Shown: piece by piece, positions 1 through 13,500 of the stretch
How the letters are laid out: each line of letters starts with the position of its first letter
How positions within the stretch are numbered: position 1 is the first letter of the stretch
From: Romanomermis culicivorax
Taxonomy: Eukaryota; Nematoda; Enoplea; Mermithida; Mermithidae
Assembly (NCBI GenBank): GCA_963922205.1
Contig: CAWUHX010000317.1
Coordinates: forward strand, 186,001-250,000
Reading direction: 5' to 3'
Length of the DNA stretch: 64,000 bases
Notes under the pieces: model-generated
Told to the model about the DNA's origin: nothing
The model's database searches: none
What the model saw: only the letters and a program-made list of their open reading frames with translations
Made by a program: the position numbers and the translations under genes

Positions 1-615
1 CTTCATTTTAGAGAGCCAGCCAACTTTTATAGCACCCAATCAATTTTCAAAGAGAGCCAGTTGTTGTTTATTTACCTAAACTTTATTGATTGAAAACCTT
101 CCCACTACATGAAACATTTTATGTAGATGAAAAGATGGTCAAGTCTGGCATGTTTTTCCACTAGTGAAAGTAGCAAAGAGATCTAATTGAAAGAGCAGTG
201 AGGTACAGTATTAGAAGCTCAAGTGATTCACATGCTCATTGTTGTGAATCAAGGCCAGCTAAAAGGCAAGAAATACTTTTATACAAAGATAGTTGGGAAA
301 ATGACTCATAAGGTGACTGCTTGTCTAAAGAAAAGTGATGTAAGCAAGAAAGTTTTTATATGTGCAGTTTGATTGAATTTGACTTGAAAGACAGATCAAA
401 AAGTGAGATAAGAAAAAACCAGAAAAAACCAGTTTATTTCAGTATGAATCATCAGAAAAAGTGAGAAAGATGTGACATTTGATGGAACAGATCAGTGGGT
501 TTTGCTGTTCCACTAAGCCTACAGTAATCCTGCCCATAAGAGTATAAAAGCAAAAAAATTTGAGGAAAGCTCATTTGTGATTTTTATCAAGTTAAAGAAA
601 GGTCGGATTGTTAAA
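1..615. other. Upstream sequence with no recognised gene
   Basis: AT-rich sequence with no open frame of note and no recognised repeat end. It precedes the polymerase-like gene that starts at 616. If that gene belongs to a Polinton-like element, the element's left end would lie here or further left, but I see no terminal inverted repeat or other capsid/integrase genes. Confidence 0.4.
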
Positions 616-2957
616 ATGGATGTTAAAAATTTTTTGTGCAACAAATGTGGAAGAAGCTTTGGCAAAAAACGATATTTGAATGGACATATGGCTGCATCAC
701 ACGAAGGGAGACAATTCAAATGCCCTCAATGTGGCTCAATGTTTACACAAATGAAAGGATTGAAGAATCATTACCAGAAACAACATCAAGAATTTAATTG
801 CCTCTATTGTGGAACCAGCTTTTGCAACCAACAAGCATTATTTTCCCATATGCATAATGGTAGCTGCTTGATGGTCAAACGAGAAGAGGGAAATTCAATG
901 GAATTGATGGATGAAAAACCAACTACAAGTGGACTTATGATTCCGGAAGATGAAGAAACACCAATGGAGCTGAGTGAATACCCAGAAGAAATGCAGAGAG
1001 AAATCAATAATTATTGGCGACTTATTCGAACCAATCAGTCCACTTCCAACCTACTGGAGCATACTTACAATTATAGATGGGCGGCTACAAATGGAGACCT
1101 TACAAGGATGATTTACAACATTTACCAGTCAGAAAAGGAATGTTTTTGTATTGATGCTGCAGTTGGATGCTTGTTGAAAAATCGGGAAACAGGTGAGTAC
1201 AAATATTGGTATGCATGCCAGAATAACTATACACTGTTAAACCATCCTGTTTTGATCAAAAATGGGGAGGATGTGCAGCAATTAACTGGGACTATGAAAA
1301 AAATTGATTTTGAAGAAAAATTTACATGCCCTGATACAAAATGGTCTCTTGCCCTCATCACGAATGTTGAATTCTATGTCATGCCACAAAAAAGCTTTGT
1401 GGCTGGCTGCAAAGACTTCCATTTACCTGACTCGCTCGTCTACCAGACCCACAATATTATTGGTATGACCCAAGATGGCCAGAGAAACAGATTTAAAGAT
1501 AATCTTTGTCTTTTTCGTTGCTTAGCCCAAGGAATTTTTGGCAGTTTTGAAGATAAAAGGCGTGCTTTTGAGCTCTTTGTAAAATATTGCCAAAAGAAGA
1601 ATATCCCATCAGTTGTAGATACCTTTTCTGGGGTTCCATACACAGATTTGGAAATGATTGAGAAATTATTCCTCATTGATATACAGGTCTACCACTATGA
1701 TCTTGCTAAAAATATGGCCATTTGCTGGAAAAATGTTATTCCACAATATGAAAAACTTATAAATTTGGATGTTTCATTTGATGACAGTAGGCCTGCCCAC
1801 TATAGTTATACTGTCAATATAGATCAATATGCAAAACGGTATTCTTGTATTTTTTGCAGTCATCTCTTTAGAAAACGTGAAAAACTTAATGAGCATACAA
1901 AAGACCATTGCCACGAGGGTAAAACAATCCATAAATTTCCTGGTGGTGTATATACAGTGAAAAAATCCGTTTTTGAACAGCTAGATGAAATAGAAATTTT
2001 TGTAGATAGAACATATCGTTTGTGTCCCTTTTATGCAGTTTTCGACTTTGAAGCCCTTCTTGTAAAAACTTCTAAGCAAACATCTGATAAATTAACTTTT
2101 GTTGCTCAGCATCAACCTGTATCATGTGCTATAGCGACTAATATTTCTGGATTTGCTCCAATTTGTTTTGTTGGAGATGATCCAGATGTTTTGGTCCAAA
2201 AAATGGTGGGTCATCTAGAACTGATTAGCTTCAGACAAAATGAAATTTTGACTAATCAGTATAACTCAGTATTCCAACATTTAGAAGGTATGATAGAAAG
2301 TTGTAAGGCCTACATTGAAGAACTGTATGATCAAAAAAAAAGATTCCAGGTGGGAAAAGGGACACCTCAATTCAATTATTGCAATCAAGACACACCTTGA
2401 GAGGTACTGTTCCCAGCTCACTTGTTTGGGTTTTAATTCAGGAAAATATGATATTAACTTGATAAAAAGAAGTATTTTCCCAAAACTTGTCCAGCAAGTG
2501 TGAGAAAATGGGGAAGGACCATGGCCAAAAGCAATTTTGCGAAATGGGTCCTTCTTATGCCTTTCTACCAAAAGTCTCAGATTCTTGGATATCTCCCTGT
2601 ATTTAGCCCCTGGTTTTAGTTTAGACACCTTTATGAAGGCTTATGGGGCATCCCTTAGCAAAGCCAAATTCCCCTATGAGTATTTGGATGCTTTTGAAAA
2701 GCTTTATGAAAAATCACTGCCACCCCCACAAGCATTTTACAGTTCTTTGAGAAAAGAATCCATTTCTGATGAGGACTATCAACTATGCCAAAAGTACTGG
2801 AGAGAGAATGGAATGGAAAACTTGAAAGATTTTTTAATTTTTTACAATCTTCGGGATGTTGTGCCTTTTCTAGAAGCTGTTTCAATGATGATGAGGCTCT
2901 ATTGGGACCAATTTGGAATCGATATTTTCAGAGAAGCAATGTCTCTGCCTGGGGTTA
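616..2957 (+). pseudogene. Protein-primed type B DNA polymerase, N-terminal half (zinc fingers + 3'-5' exonuclease), broken
   Basis: Start chosen at the ATG at 616, just before the first zinc finger. Three C2H2 fingers fill roughly the first 80 residues (CNKC...H...H, CPQC...H...H, CLYC...). A conserved DNLCLFRCLAQG segment lies near 1500, and a further CIFC...H finger near 1850. The exonuclease domain follows: Exo I (DFEA, about 2044), Exo II (NSGKYDINL, about 2440) and Exo III (YNLRD, about 2845). The family is DNA_pol_B_2, the organellar/viral/Polinton polymerases. Two breaks are visible: a frame change at the A9 run at 2333-2341, after which the first frame stops at 2398-2400, and an in-frame TGA at 2501. 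The frame is then open up to the hAT insertion at 2966. Whether the host element was a Polinton, an adintovirus-like provirus or a plasmid-like element cannot be told from the window. Confidence 0.85.
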
Positions 2958-2965
2958 CTGAGAGA

Positions 2966-5900
2966 CAGGGCTGTATTTAGGGGGGGCGGGGGGGGGGGGC
3001 GGTAGCCCCCCTGTCATTGTAACGAAAAATTTTTTTCCAGCCCTTGTTGTAATAAATAGCAGTTGGTGGAAACTAGTGACACTGACGTTCATATTACCTA
3101 TTCAAATATCCTTGAATTTTCATTCTAAAACTTTAAATTAAATTATTTTTTCAGAGTAGCATTTTAAAAATATCACCTATAAATTATAATGAAACGTAGC
3201 TTAGAATAGTTTGGTTTTCAATCATCAAAATGAACGGCTCAAAATGAATCGATAGCAGCACCTATAGCCGAGCCCATAACATGTGAAGCCGAACCGCAGA
3301 CACCTGAAAAGTCATGCGATATGGACATTGCAAATTTTGTCGGGCAAAAGCTGGATGACGCAACAAAAATGAATGTATTAAAGAATCTTTACAAGCCAAA
3401 TAAATCCCTCGAGTTGCCGTTTTCGATTCGAATGTCGAAGGGCAAGGAAACCAAAAGGTTTTTGCGTCACGAGCATTTGGAAACTTACAAAAATTTAGTG
3501 TATTCTCCTAGTCAACGAGGAGTTTATTGCAAAGTACAGTTTATTATCATAGCTTTTGCAAATCCTAAGCATTAAACCGTACTCAATTTACGTTTCGCTA
3601 TTTCAGGAATGTGTACTTTTTGCCAAAGTAGAATCTGGTGGTCGATCGAAACAAGATTTAAAAACACTTGTTGCAACACCTCTAAAAGAATTCGGTCATA
3701 TGTTTGGCAAAAACGGCTACATCACTGAACATTTGGACTGCGCCTATCACAAAAACGCGGTGGCAGATGCAGCAAACTTTATTGAACGTTACGAAAACCC
3801 ACAATTTGATATCAGAAATCAACTGGATGCCAAACGTTCGAAAGATATCGAAGAAAATAGAAACAAGCAAGTCCTTTCTAATTTAGTTAATATCAAACCC
3901 TACCCCGAATTCGATAATGAATGCAACGAACTTTTAATCAATTCAAAATACACATTTAGGTTGAAGCCGATTGTTAAGACAATAATATTCCTTGGCAAAA
4001 ATGGTCTGGCTTTTCATGGTAGAAATGACTACGGTGCTTTAAACAATGAATCGTCATGCGGCGAAGGTAATTTTAGAGCCTTGTTGAAATTTCGCGCGGA
4101 CGCAGGCGATAAAGCGATCGACCTATCTGACACCAAGAAAAACGCCATGTACTTTAGCCCATTGATTCAAAATTCTCTAATAGATTGTTGTGGAGACCTA
4201 ATCGTTTCAAATATCCTGGAAGATGTAAAAAAGGTAAATTTAAGTTTGTGAAAATGTACACAACTGCTATTTGAAATTATTGTTTAAGGCAAAATTCTAC
4301 ACGATTTTGGCGGATGAGACAACAGATTCTGCTACAGTTGAACAAATGAGCTTGTGCATCCAGTACACAGATGATAAAATACGTGAAATATTTATTGGTT
4401 TTATCGAAGTTGAGAACATGACAGGTTGGACTTTTCCAATCAGACAACTTTTTACCATAACTTTAATACAGGGTATCTACTAAATATATGTGTATTCAGG
4501 CCGCGGTTTAGCAACAACAATTATTTCAAAGTTGAAAGAGATCGGTTTAAGCATAGATAACTTGGTCGGCCAAGGTGAATACTAAATTATTTACTCTGTT
4601 CATAAATACTTTTTATTTCATAAAAAAACATTTAAACCCAATTTTTAATCCAGGTTATGACGGGGCGGCGTCGATGAGTGGACATATAAACGGGACACAA
4701 AACATCATTCGTCAACAGCAGCCTGCAGCAATCTATATTCATTGTGCATCACACTGCCTCAATCTATGTATCACAAAATCCAGCCAAGTGCGAACAATAA
4801 TTTTAGAATGTTTATAAATTAAAATTGCTTTCAGTCTATTATTAGTTATCACTGTATTCAGGTAAAACAAATTAGGCAATGCTTTGCCTTGCTATCGGAC
4901 ACAATCAATTTCATAAACGGCTCAAGTGGTCGAAGGAAAGTTTTAGAACAATTATGTGGCGAAAAACGCAAAAAACATCTCAAACCCCTTTGCGAAACCA
5001 GGTGGGTTGAAAGGCATGAAGCAGTCACGACGTTTTGCTTGCTGTTTGAAGACGTATTGGATTGCTTGAGCACAATTTCCACCTTCAATGACCATTCCGC
5101 ATCAACAAAAGCATCGATACTGTTGAAATCTTTGCAAGTTTGTAAACATCAAACCTTCAACCACGTGCATAACTCTTCTATCCTGTTGATATCATATTTA
5201 CAGGATTCCGAGTTTCTGGTTTCATTGGCAACGTTAGAAAAAGTCTTGTCGTTAACAATTGGCTTGTCCAGACAACTACAATCACGAGAATCGGATCTGA
5301 TGGTCAGTAAATCCATGGTCAAAACTGTGATTGATGAACTGGAATCGTGGATAAATGGTCCAGCGTTTGATGCAGCTTTTAAACGAGCTGAAAGTAATAA
5401 ATCTGTCAAGTGCCTATATTAACATCAAATATTATATTATGCAATTTGTCACTTTAACACAGGTCTAGCACATATGGCCGGTGAAGCTTTGCGTTTGCCA
5501 CGTATTACAGCAAAACAACGTCAGCAGCACGGTGAAACCGACCTCGACTTGAAAATCTTTTTCAAAAAAACGATTTTTAACGTCTTTCTACAAAATGTTG
5601 TTGATAGTTTGAAGTATCGATTCAATGAAGAACAGGTTATGGTTTCCGGATTGTTTGCATTATTGCCTCACAACTGCAGTAAAACTGAGGTTTTTTATAT
5701 GCATATCCTAAATTTATTTAACGAAATTTTCAGCGGAGTACGATTTTACAACGGTTGCAAATGCCAGTAAAGTGTATGATCAGTTTATCGACAACACAAT
5801 GCTAGAGGCAGAGTTCCAACTTTGGCAGAGAAAATGGAAATCAACCGATGAAAAGCCAAAAAGTGCCTTCGACGCATTTCTGACCTGCAACCATGATTAT

Positions 5901-6434
5901 TTTCCCAACATAAAAACGCTTCTACAAGTAACTTCAATCTTAATTTGAAAATTTAATTTCATCACTTTGAAGTACCTATGTATATTACTCAATTTATAAT
6001 TCATCAAGATTTTGTGTACCTTACCGGTGACGACTGCCAGTGCTGAACGTTCTTTTTCAACGTTACGGTACTTGAAAACATATTTGCGCAGCACAATGAA
6101 AAGTAAGCGGCTGAACGGACTCGCGCATATGTATATCAACCAACATGTTTCGTTGGAAGTTAACGATGTCATAAATTTATTTGCTCAAAAGAACAGAAGA
6201 CGCTTAGATTTTTTATTATGATTTTTTGTGATGTTTTTCAGTGATCTGTAGTTGTACGGATTCGGTGCGCATTGTTATTGTTGATTGTTGAAATAAAATT
6301 TTGAAGAAAAATATGCCTTATTAAACCTTCAACTCACATATGTCGCTACACTACGCTATATTTTCTTGACACTTCAAAATTGTCTATATTTTTGAAGTCG
6401 CCCCCCCTATCAAAAATTCCTGGATACGGCCCTG
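2966..6434 (+). mobile_element. Complete hAT DNA transposon inserted in the polymerase gene
   Basis: The element begins CAGGGCTGTATTTAGG and ends CCTGGATACGGCCCTG, imperfect terminal inverted repeats next to G- and C-runs. It is flanked by perfect 8-bp duplications, CTGAGAGA, at 2958-2965 and 6435-6442, the hAT signature. Length 3469 bp. It encodes a spliced transposase on the + strand. The reading frame of the interrupted polymerase is the same on both sides once the element and one duplication are discounted, so the target was an open frame at the time of insertion. The clean ends and duplications suggest a fairly recent event. Confidence 0.95.
3321..6221 (+). CDS. hAT transposase (DUF4371/ZMYM-like type), spliced
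   Basis: Reads as about nine exons with GT-AG junctions: 3321-3533, 3607-4233, 4289-4424, 4500-4574, 4654 to about 4787, 4862 to about 5402, 5463 to about 5680, 5734-5927 and 6009-6221. The second exon carries an N-terminal region of the DUF4371 kind. The third holds a DETTD motif with the first catalytic acidic residue, the fourth/fifth GYDGAASMSG, followed by HCASHCLNL. The last exon has the hAT dimerisation signature (TTASAERSFSTLRYLK). No stop interrupts the chosen exons, so the transposase may be intact. The start is uncertain: the frame is open back to 3234 without an ATG, so a short upstream exon is possible. The family cuts and pastes hAT DNA in the nucleus and makes 8-bp target duplications, as seen here. 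Confidence 0.85.
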
Positions 6435-6442
6435 CTGAGAGA

Positions 6443-8269
6443 TACCTGTTCAAAAGCATTCCAGACACCCACTTTGCCCTCTTTTCTGAAAATTCAAAAG
6501 ATCTTCATTATTCCTTAAAATCCAGTATGAGGGGTGGTCTGGCGATGGTGATGACCCAACTGGCAATCAAGGATAAGACATTCATTCGGAATAATCCCAA
6601 AAAACTAGTCAAATCAATAATTGGGATTGATTTTAATGCCCTCTACCTCTGGGCGCAGTCTATGCCTACACCCATAGGATTTTTTGATCAGTGGGTCTGT
6701 CAGGGTGAAAAATTTCAAAAAGTAAACAGTTCTAAAAAAGTTTCTGTTAAATGGTTAGAAAAGATGAGTTGGGAATGTGGCCATTTCATTCAACACCTTG
6801 GAAATGGCAAAGAAAAGTGCATAGGCCTGAGGCATTTACTTGTAGATGGTTACTGCCAGGACACAAACACCGTATATGAATTTTATGGGTGTTACTGGCA
6901 TTGTCACAACTGCAACTTCAGCAAGCCAAATAAACAAAAGGATAGCAATGATGAGCATGCTAAAAGAGAGGAAAAGGAGGCATATATAAAATCACTAGGC
7001 TACAACTTGGTAACCATCTGGGAGTGCCAATGAAACAACCAGCACCAAGCTTACATTAATCAAAGAGATAAATTGTGTCCAAATTTTTTTAGAAAATTTC
7101 AATTTCAAAAATACGTTAATAAAAATCTTATGGAAAAATCAATTACAGATGGCTCTGTTTTTGGGTTTGCAAAAGTCGATATTTCTACACCAGAACATCT
7201 AAAAGAAAAATATGCCAATTTTCCTCTGATAATAAAGCATGCAGAAGTGGGCCGAAATGATGCTGGTGACTTCATGAAGCAGTATGCTGAAAATACCAAC
7301 CAGCTAAGACAACCAAGAAAAAACCTTATCAGTAGTTACTTTGGCAAAGAGATCATGGTTTCTACACCCACGATCCAATTTTTGGTAAAACATGGTCTGA
7401 TACTTGATAAGGTCCATGAAGTTATTCAATTTGATGAGGCAACACCTTTTGAAGCATTCCGTGACAAAGTTACCAAGCACAGACAGGAAGGAGATACCAA
7501 TCCCGAGCTAGCAATGATTGCTGATACGTTTAAATTACTTGGCAACACAGGATATGGAAAAACATTGACCAATAAGGAGAGTCATATGGACGTCTTCTAC
7601 GTAGATTATGAAAAGGCTGCTGAGTTAGGCCTCAGCCAGAAAATAAAATGCATAACTGAAAAGTGTTATGAAGTCCACATGCGGAAAAAAGAAATTGTTT
7701 TAGACTTGCCCATTGTAGTGGGCCTTTCAGTCTATAATTGGGCAAAGGTCAGAATGTTGGAGTTCTTCTATGATGTGCTCCAAAAGTATTTTGACCCTGC
7801 TGATTATCAGTGTATGGAAACAGACACTGACAGCATCTACCTCACAATATCAGCTGAACACCTTTTGGATATTGTAAAGCCAGAACTAAAAAGTGAATTT
7901 TTGACTCAAGTCTACCCGAATTGGTTTGTGACAAACCCTGAACAGAAACGAACCCCTGGATTACTGAAAGAAGAATGGCGTGGAACAGCTATGTGTTGTT
8001 TGTCCGCCAAAACATATATTGGGGTCGGAGAAGGTGAGAAAAAGACAAGTTGTAAAGGTCTCATGAAAAAAATAAATGATCTCACCTTTGAAAAATATCT
8101 TTCTGTTCTGGAGACCAGGGAACCCTGGAATGATGAAAATATAGGGTTCAGGTTGCAGGGAGACAGCAAAATATGGACGTACATGCAACAGAAGCAGGGT
8201 CTCCCATCCCTTTATGTAAAAAGGAAGGTCTTAGATGATGGCATAACAACTGTGCCATTGGACTTATGA
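6443..8269 (+). pseudogene. Protein-primed type B DNA polymerase, C-terminal half (palm, fingers), broken
   Basis: Continues the polymerase after the hAT insertion in the same frame. Polymerase motif A is at about 6630-6675 (DFNALYLWAQSMP), motif B at about 7530-7566 (KLLGNTGYGKTL) and motif C at about 7813-7833 (METDTDS, the two catalytic aspartates). A CHNC segment near 6903 lies in the insert between motifs A and B (YEFYGCYWHCHNC), as in virus-type enzymes of this group. An in-frame TGA at 7031-7033 interrupts it. The frame then stays open to a TGA at 8267-8269. Catalytic residues are intact, so decay is recent or mild. The product would be a replicative polymerase of a self-synthesising or virus-like element. 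Confidence 0.85.
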
Positions 8270-9633
8270 ATATTTTTTATTCTTGTTTTTTTTATTATTC
8301 TCATATCTTTTCTTATTCTCATATTTTGCTATATCAGCTCCTACAATGTAAAAGTCATTATTTTTTTACATATTTATTTATCATTTTGATGTGTTTGTAT
8401 TTGTCTGTTTTTATATGTTCATGTATTTGTCTTGCTTCTGCTATGCAGAGGTAAAGCTTCTACAGGGTACTAGGTGCATGGTGAGGAGCCAATGACGGCC
8501 TAGGGTCAGGCAGAAGCCAGCAGTGTAATGGCGCCAGGTGCATGGTGAGAAAGCCAATGATGGTCTGGAGTTGGGCACTGCGAGTCATACTATGTATGGC
8601 TGGTGTCTTCTGTAAAAGGGAGGCTTTTGGTGTCACATATGTACAGGCCTCCACGTGGCTGACACTGGGGCTGGCCCAAAAGGTCAGTGCTAACGGGTAC
8701 ATAATAACTATAACATACATTCGTATATAATACACAACTAACAAAAAAAAGAAAATGTTGGTGTAGAAAAAAAAACTTATTGGCAAGGTTGCTACATAAG
8801 ATAATGGTAAACTAAGTTAAATTTAACCAATTTTTTTTGGTAGGAAAAAGGTAATACACACAGTGATGAGCAGATAACATGAAAAAAGTAGACTAGTTGT
8901 AGAGTACTACATGATTGTTATGTGGTGGGAGAAAATGAGCTTATTGATTGCTGAAGAAATATACTACTTTATGCTCGGTACTTTGTGTTTGTTTTGTTGA
9001 CTGAAAAAAAACAAACGATATCGATTGTATGTAGAAGTATTAAAAAAAACAAAACATGCCATTGAAAGGTGCTTTATTTAGCCAGTCCATAATAAATGAA
9101 AATGTTGTAAAAAATTATTGTTGCCCTTTTAAAATGGTGACGTAGTAGTAAGCATGGAGCTCGAAGCTATGTTTGTGATGACTGAAAAAAATGTGGCTTC
9201 ACTGAAACATAAAAAATGCATAGAAAATACGCTTTCTGAAATGACGTAGTAGTAGAGAACATGTTTACTCCTTTAAAGGCTTGTTGTTTTTTAAAATGGT
9301 GACTTAGTAGCAAGCATGCCTTTCTTCTTTAAACTACTAGTGTAGTAGCTGAGTGTGATGAAAACTTGGGAGGGGGAGGGGTCCCATTCCCCCCTATTAT
9401 TAGCTGGCTGCCTAAAAGTTTTAACTTTATGGCAGCTAGCTGATGACTAATAGGTTCAAAGTGTAGGCTAGCTGTGCTTGCCTATACTTTGTACATGGGG
9501 ACCATGCTGCTTTTTTTTCCAAGTCAAACGCCTATGTTTTGTGTGTGTCGGGGACGAATTTTACGCTCGAGCCCCCCCCTCTATACTACTCACACCAGTG
9601 TTGTTTTTGTTTTTTGGCACAAAAAAATTTTGA
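8270..9633. other. Non-coding stretch with short imperfect repeats
   Basis: No credible gene. A roughly 30-bp segment (AGGTGCATGGTGAGGAGCC and its variant) occurs twice between 8470 and 8560. A phrase resembling ATGGTGACGTAGTAGTAAGC recurs imperfectly near 9136, 9243, 9298 and 9345. This is the left flank of the LTR element at 9638. Confidence 0.4.
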
Positions 9634-9637
9634 ATGG

Positions 9638-10551
9638 TGTAACGACCAGATTTGTGTGAGGTACTTTACTTGGACCAATCGGTCGATACGGCGGGGCAAA
9701 TAACGGGACGGGGGCGCCGGGGCGAACGATTACAAATACGGGGCGATAATATACGAACAATCGACGGTCGCTTGAACGTCGACAATAAACGCGCTTCGAA
9801 TTAAAATACGGATGGGGGCCTCGGTTTAAGTGCTTTCGAATAGTCGGCCGCTTGCAAATGTATAAAGACGGGGCGAGCGCAGAATAACACAAGAATAAGA
9901 ATCAGAATCAGAATCCGAATGAATGACCAAAATCACGCTTGGCTTCTTCTTTTATACGGCGATTCTGGCCACTCCCTGGGCGCTGCGGGAGGTCGAGCTT
10001 CTGTCCATCTTCTTCCGCCAATCGTCGTTTCCGGCTACGCTTTTTATGCTTTCTTAGTTACGCCTCTCTAACGCTTTTCTGGTACCGTATGCTTTCTGTG
10101 CTTCACTTGCTTCCTACGGTGGGCTTGGCCACGCCTTTGTGCTTCTGTGCATGCTTCCTGTATCGGTTTCTCTGTATACACACGTTTTGTGGGGCCGCCG
10201 CTACTGTTACACTTGAGACTACTGTACGGCGGGGCTTCTACGTATTTTACTGTGTGCAGGTGTTGTTTACGATTTTTACGGGGGATTACGGTAGCTGTGG
10301 AATGTGTAGTTTAGTGTAGGTTCTAGGGGAACAGCTGCCGTTTGTGCAAATTAATTAGGACGTCTTAATTGGGCTACCAGGGTGTGAACGGATCAAAATA
10401 AAGTACTTCATGTAATTTTGTAGGAATGTTTGGGTGTGAATCCCAGACATCCTTGAGACGATAAAATGTGAAAATAAAATAATATCTAATAAATGTCTAT
10501 TACATACAGTATGCTACATGTTTACAGTACTGCTTTAGCAGGTACGTTACA
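9638..10551 (-). repeat. 3' LTR of the Ty3/gypsy element
   Basis: On the - strand it starts TGTAACGTACC and ends GGTCGTTACA, the usual TG...CA ends. It matches 18057-18968 almost base for base. Visible differences include a 2-bp indel in the GC-rich stretch near 9715 and single substitutions near 9648, 9810, 9886, 10359 and 10379. Confidence 0.95.
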
Positions 10552-10566
10552 TTTCCCTCCTTCCGG
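10552..10566 (-). other. Polypurine tract of the Ty3/gypsy element
   Basis: On the - strand GGAAGGAGGGAAA lies directly against the start of the 3' LTR (TGTAACG), the expected position and composition of a plus-strand primer. Confidence 0.8.
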
Positions 10567-10582
10567 AGTTGAACGTCCTCGT

Positions 10583-13500
10583 TCAAGGCTTTCGAGGTTG
10601 AGGAGGGGTGGGGGTAGATTCGATAGTTGCTTTCCGAGGGTAGAAAGGGGTTGTCTCGTTTACATGCACCGTAAATGTAATATTCTTATGGGGGTGTTTG
10701 AGTGTAACGTTGGGGTACATGAAATTTGTAACTGTATAGGGCCCGTTTTGGCGAGGGAGGAATTTGGGAGTCAGCCCTTGTTTACACGAATGATTTTTGT
10801 AAAGAATAAGATCACCTGCTTTGTAATGTATGTTCTGAGCATGCTTGTTATACTGACGGGTGTAGTGGGCTTGGGCTTTTTGCAAACTTTTCTGCACGGT
10901 TGAGAGTGCTTCTGTGAAATGCGATTTTACACGAAGGGCGTAATCATCTAAATCAACCATGTAGGATGTGGGGAAAAAATTTAAAGCTGCATCTGACGGC
11001 AGATTAGCTTGTCTACCGTGGAGTAATTCAAATGGGGGATATGATGTGCTATCATTTTTATGAATATTGATCGAAAAAACAGCATATGGGAGATAAGTAT
11101 CCCAATCAGTGTGATTTGAATTGATGTACATGCGGATACGGGTGGCTAAGGTTTGGTTGCAACGCTCAACTTCTCCATTGGCGATGGGATGATATGGGGT
11201 AGTGTGAATTTTCTGAGTATTGCATAAACTGGTGATCCGTGAGAAAAGATCGGATACGAAATCGGTGCCACGATCACAATGGATGATTTTTGGGGACCCA
11301 TGGCGACAAACAATTTTGGTTACGAATAGCTTGGCAATAGTGGCTGCAGTGATGTCAGGGGTCGGGAATGCCTCTACATACTTTGTGAAATAATCGATGA
11401 AAACGACAATGAATCGGTTGCCGTCTTCAGTGAGGGGTAACGGTCCCATGCAATCAACACCAACTCGATCAAATGGGCCAGTTGGCTGAATTGGTACCAA
11501 GTTTGCATGTACTTTGTGTCGGAGGGCTTTTTGTGTCTGGCATGGGTGACAAGTTTTGCAGTACCGTTTGATATCACAGCTCATTTGGGGCCAAAAATAT
11601 TTCTGTCTGAGCAAGTGTAAAGTTTTCCGGGCAGCAAAATGACCTGTGAATTTGCTGTCATGATGTGAGGCGATGAGATGCTGGACTTGTGACTTGGGAA
11701 TGTATAGTTTTGCCTGTTTGTCGACTATACGGAAGAGAATGTTTTGATGCACTGCGAATTTTATAAGGGTAAGGGGGTGTTTTTGGGCGATTTTTGCGAA
11801 AATACTTTTGACAGTTGGATCAGTGCGTTGGAGTTCGGCAAAGTTTTTCTGTTGCTCTTCTTGTTCAGTTGCTTCGGCTTCCAAAACTGAATTGATAGTT
11901 GATATTTCGGGGCGGGTTTCTAATTGCTCAATATCAAAGGATTGCTTTGCTGTTTGCGAGGGGAATCGAGAAACTGCATCTGCATTGCGGTTAGCAGTGC
12001 CTTTCTTGGGTCGAATGTCTAGCTGAATACCGGAGAGGGCTAATCCCCAACGGGCAATGCGAGGGGACAGGTTTTCCTTTTGTAAGACTGCCTGAACTGC
12101 TGTGTGGTCAGTGTGTACGATAACATGTTGCTGGAAAAGATAGGGGCGGAAATACTTGACAAATTCGACTACTGCAAGGGTTTCCAACTCAGTGATCGGG
12201 TAGTTGCGTTCTGCGGGTTTCAATGTGCGGCTCCCAAAAGCAATGGGGCGATCCTGACCTTTATTATCTAGTTGACTGAGAATGGCGCCGATTCCGAGTT
12301 TTGAGGCGTCAGTTTGCAGAATAAATGGTTTTGTGAAATCGGGATGCTGCAGTATTGGGGCATGGATGAGTAATTCTTTGAGCTTAGTGAATGCATTTTG
12401 CTGTTCAGGGCCCCAGGAAAATTCCGAATTCTTCTTGAGTAGCGATGTGAGTGGGCTAGAGACTTGAGAGCAATTTGGGATGAATCTGCGATAATACGAG
12501 GGTAGGCCAAGGAATGATTTAACTTCTTTTGAGCTTTTGGGCGTGGGTATGTCATAGATTGCCTGCACCTTATGGGGATCTGGTGAAATACCTTGCTGAG
12601 AAATGACGTGGCCTAAGTATTGGACTTGGGGCTGGCAGAATTTGCATTTTTGTATGTTTAGCTTAAGGCCTGCTTGTGAGAATCGGGCAAGAATAGTGTC
12701 TAAACGTTCCAGCATTTGGGCATGGGAGTCTGCGAATACTAAAACATCGTCGAGATATACAAGGCATGTGTTCCATTGCAGACCCGAAAGAATAACATCC
12801 ATTAATCTTTGGAATGTGGCTGGGGCATTGGTGAGTCCGAAAGGGAGGTAATTGAATTGATACTGGCCGGCTGAGCAATTGAATGCAGTTTTTTCTCTGT
12901 CTGCTTGTGCTATGGGAATGGAATAATATGCATTAGATTGGTCAAGGGAGGTGAAATATTTCATTCCACGGAGGGTGTCTAGAATTTCGTCTATATGGGG
13001 TAAGGGGTAGGTATCTTTTTTGGTTACTTTATTGAGGCCTCTAAAATCAATGCATAAACGATGGCCTCCATCTTTTTTGGGAACTAAAACTGTGTTGGTA
13101 CACCATGGAGAATTGCTTTGGCTTATGACACCTGCTGCTGCGAGTTGCTCAACTTCTGCTTGTATGATTTGCTTTTCTTTTGGGGAAGTCCGATAAAGTT
13201 GTCTACGTATGGGTTGGGAGCCATTGGTGTCAATTGTATGTGAAACAAGGGTGGTTCTACCTACATCCATTTTGGATTTAGCATATAATGTAGGGTACTT
13301 CGATAGGGCGCGTAGGAGTTGCATTTTCTCGGTTTCTGTGAGGTCACTGGAGGTCAAATTGACGTTTTCTTTTAACCATGTGAATGTATCAAAACGGTTG
13401 GGCTGGTTTTGCGTTGAAGGGGTTAGATTAGCGGGAGCATTTTGTTTTGGGATGTAACATGAGACTGTACCAATGCATGTTCCAGGATAAAGAATTTGGG

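Noticed and set aside
9939..10319. A 126-codon + strand frame, repeated identically at 18356-18736
   Set aside because: It lies wholly inside the LTRs of a - strand element, so the repetition only reflects LTR identity.
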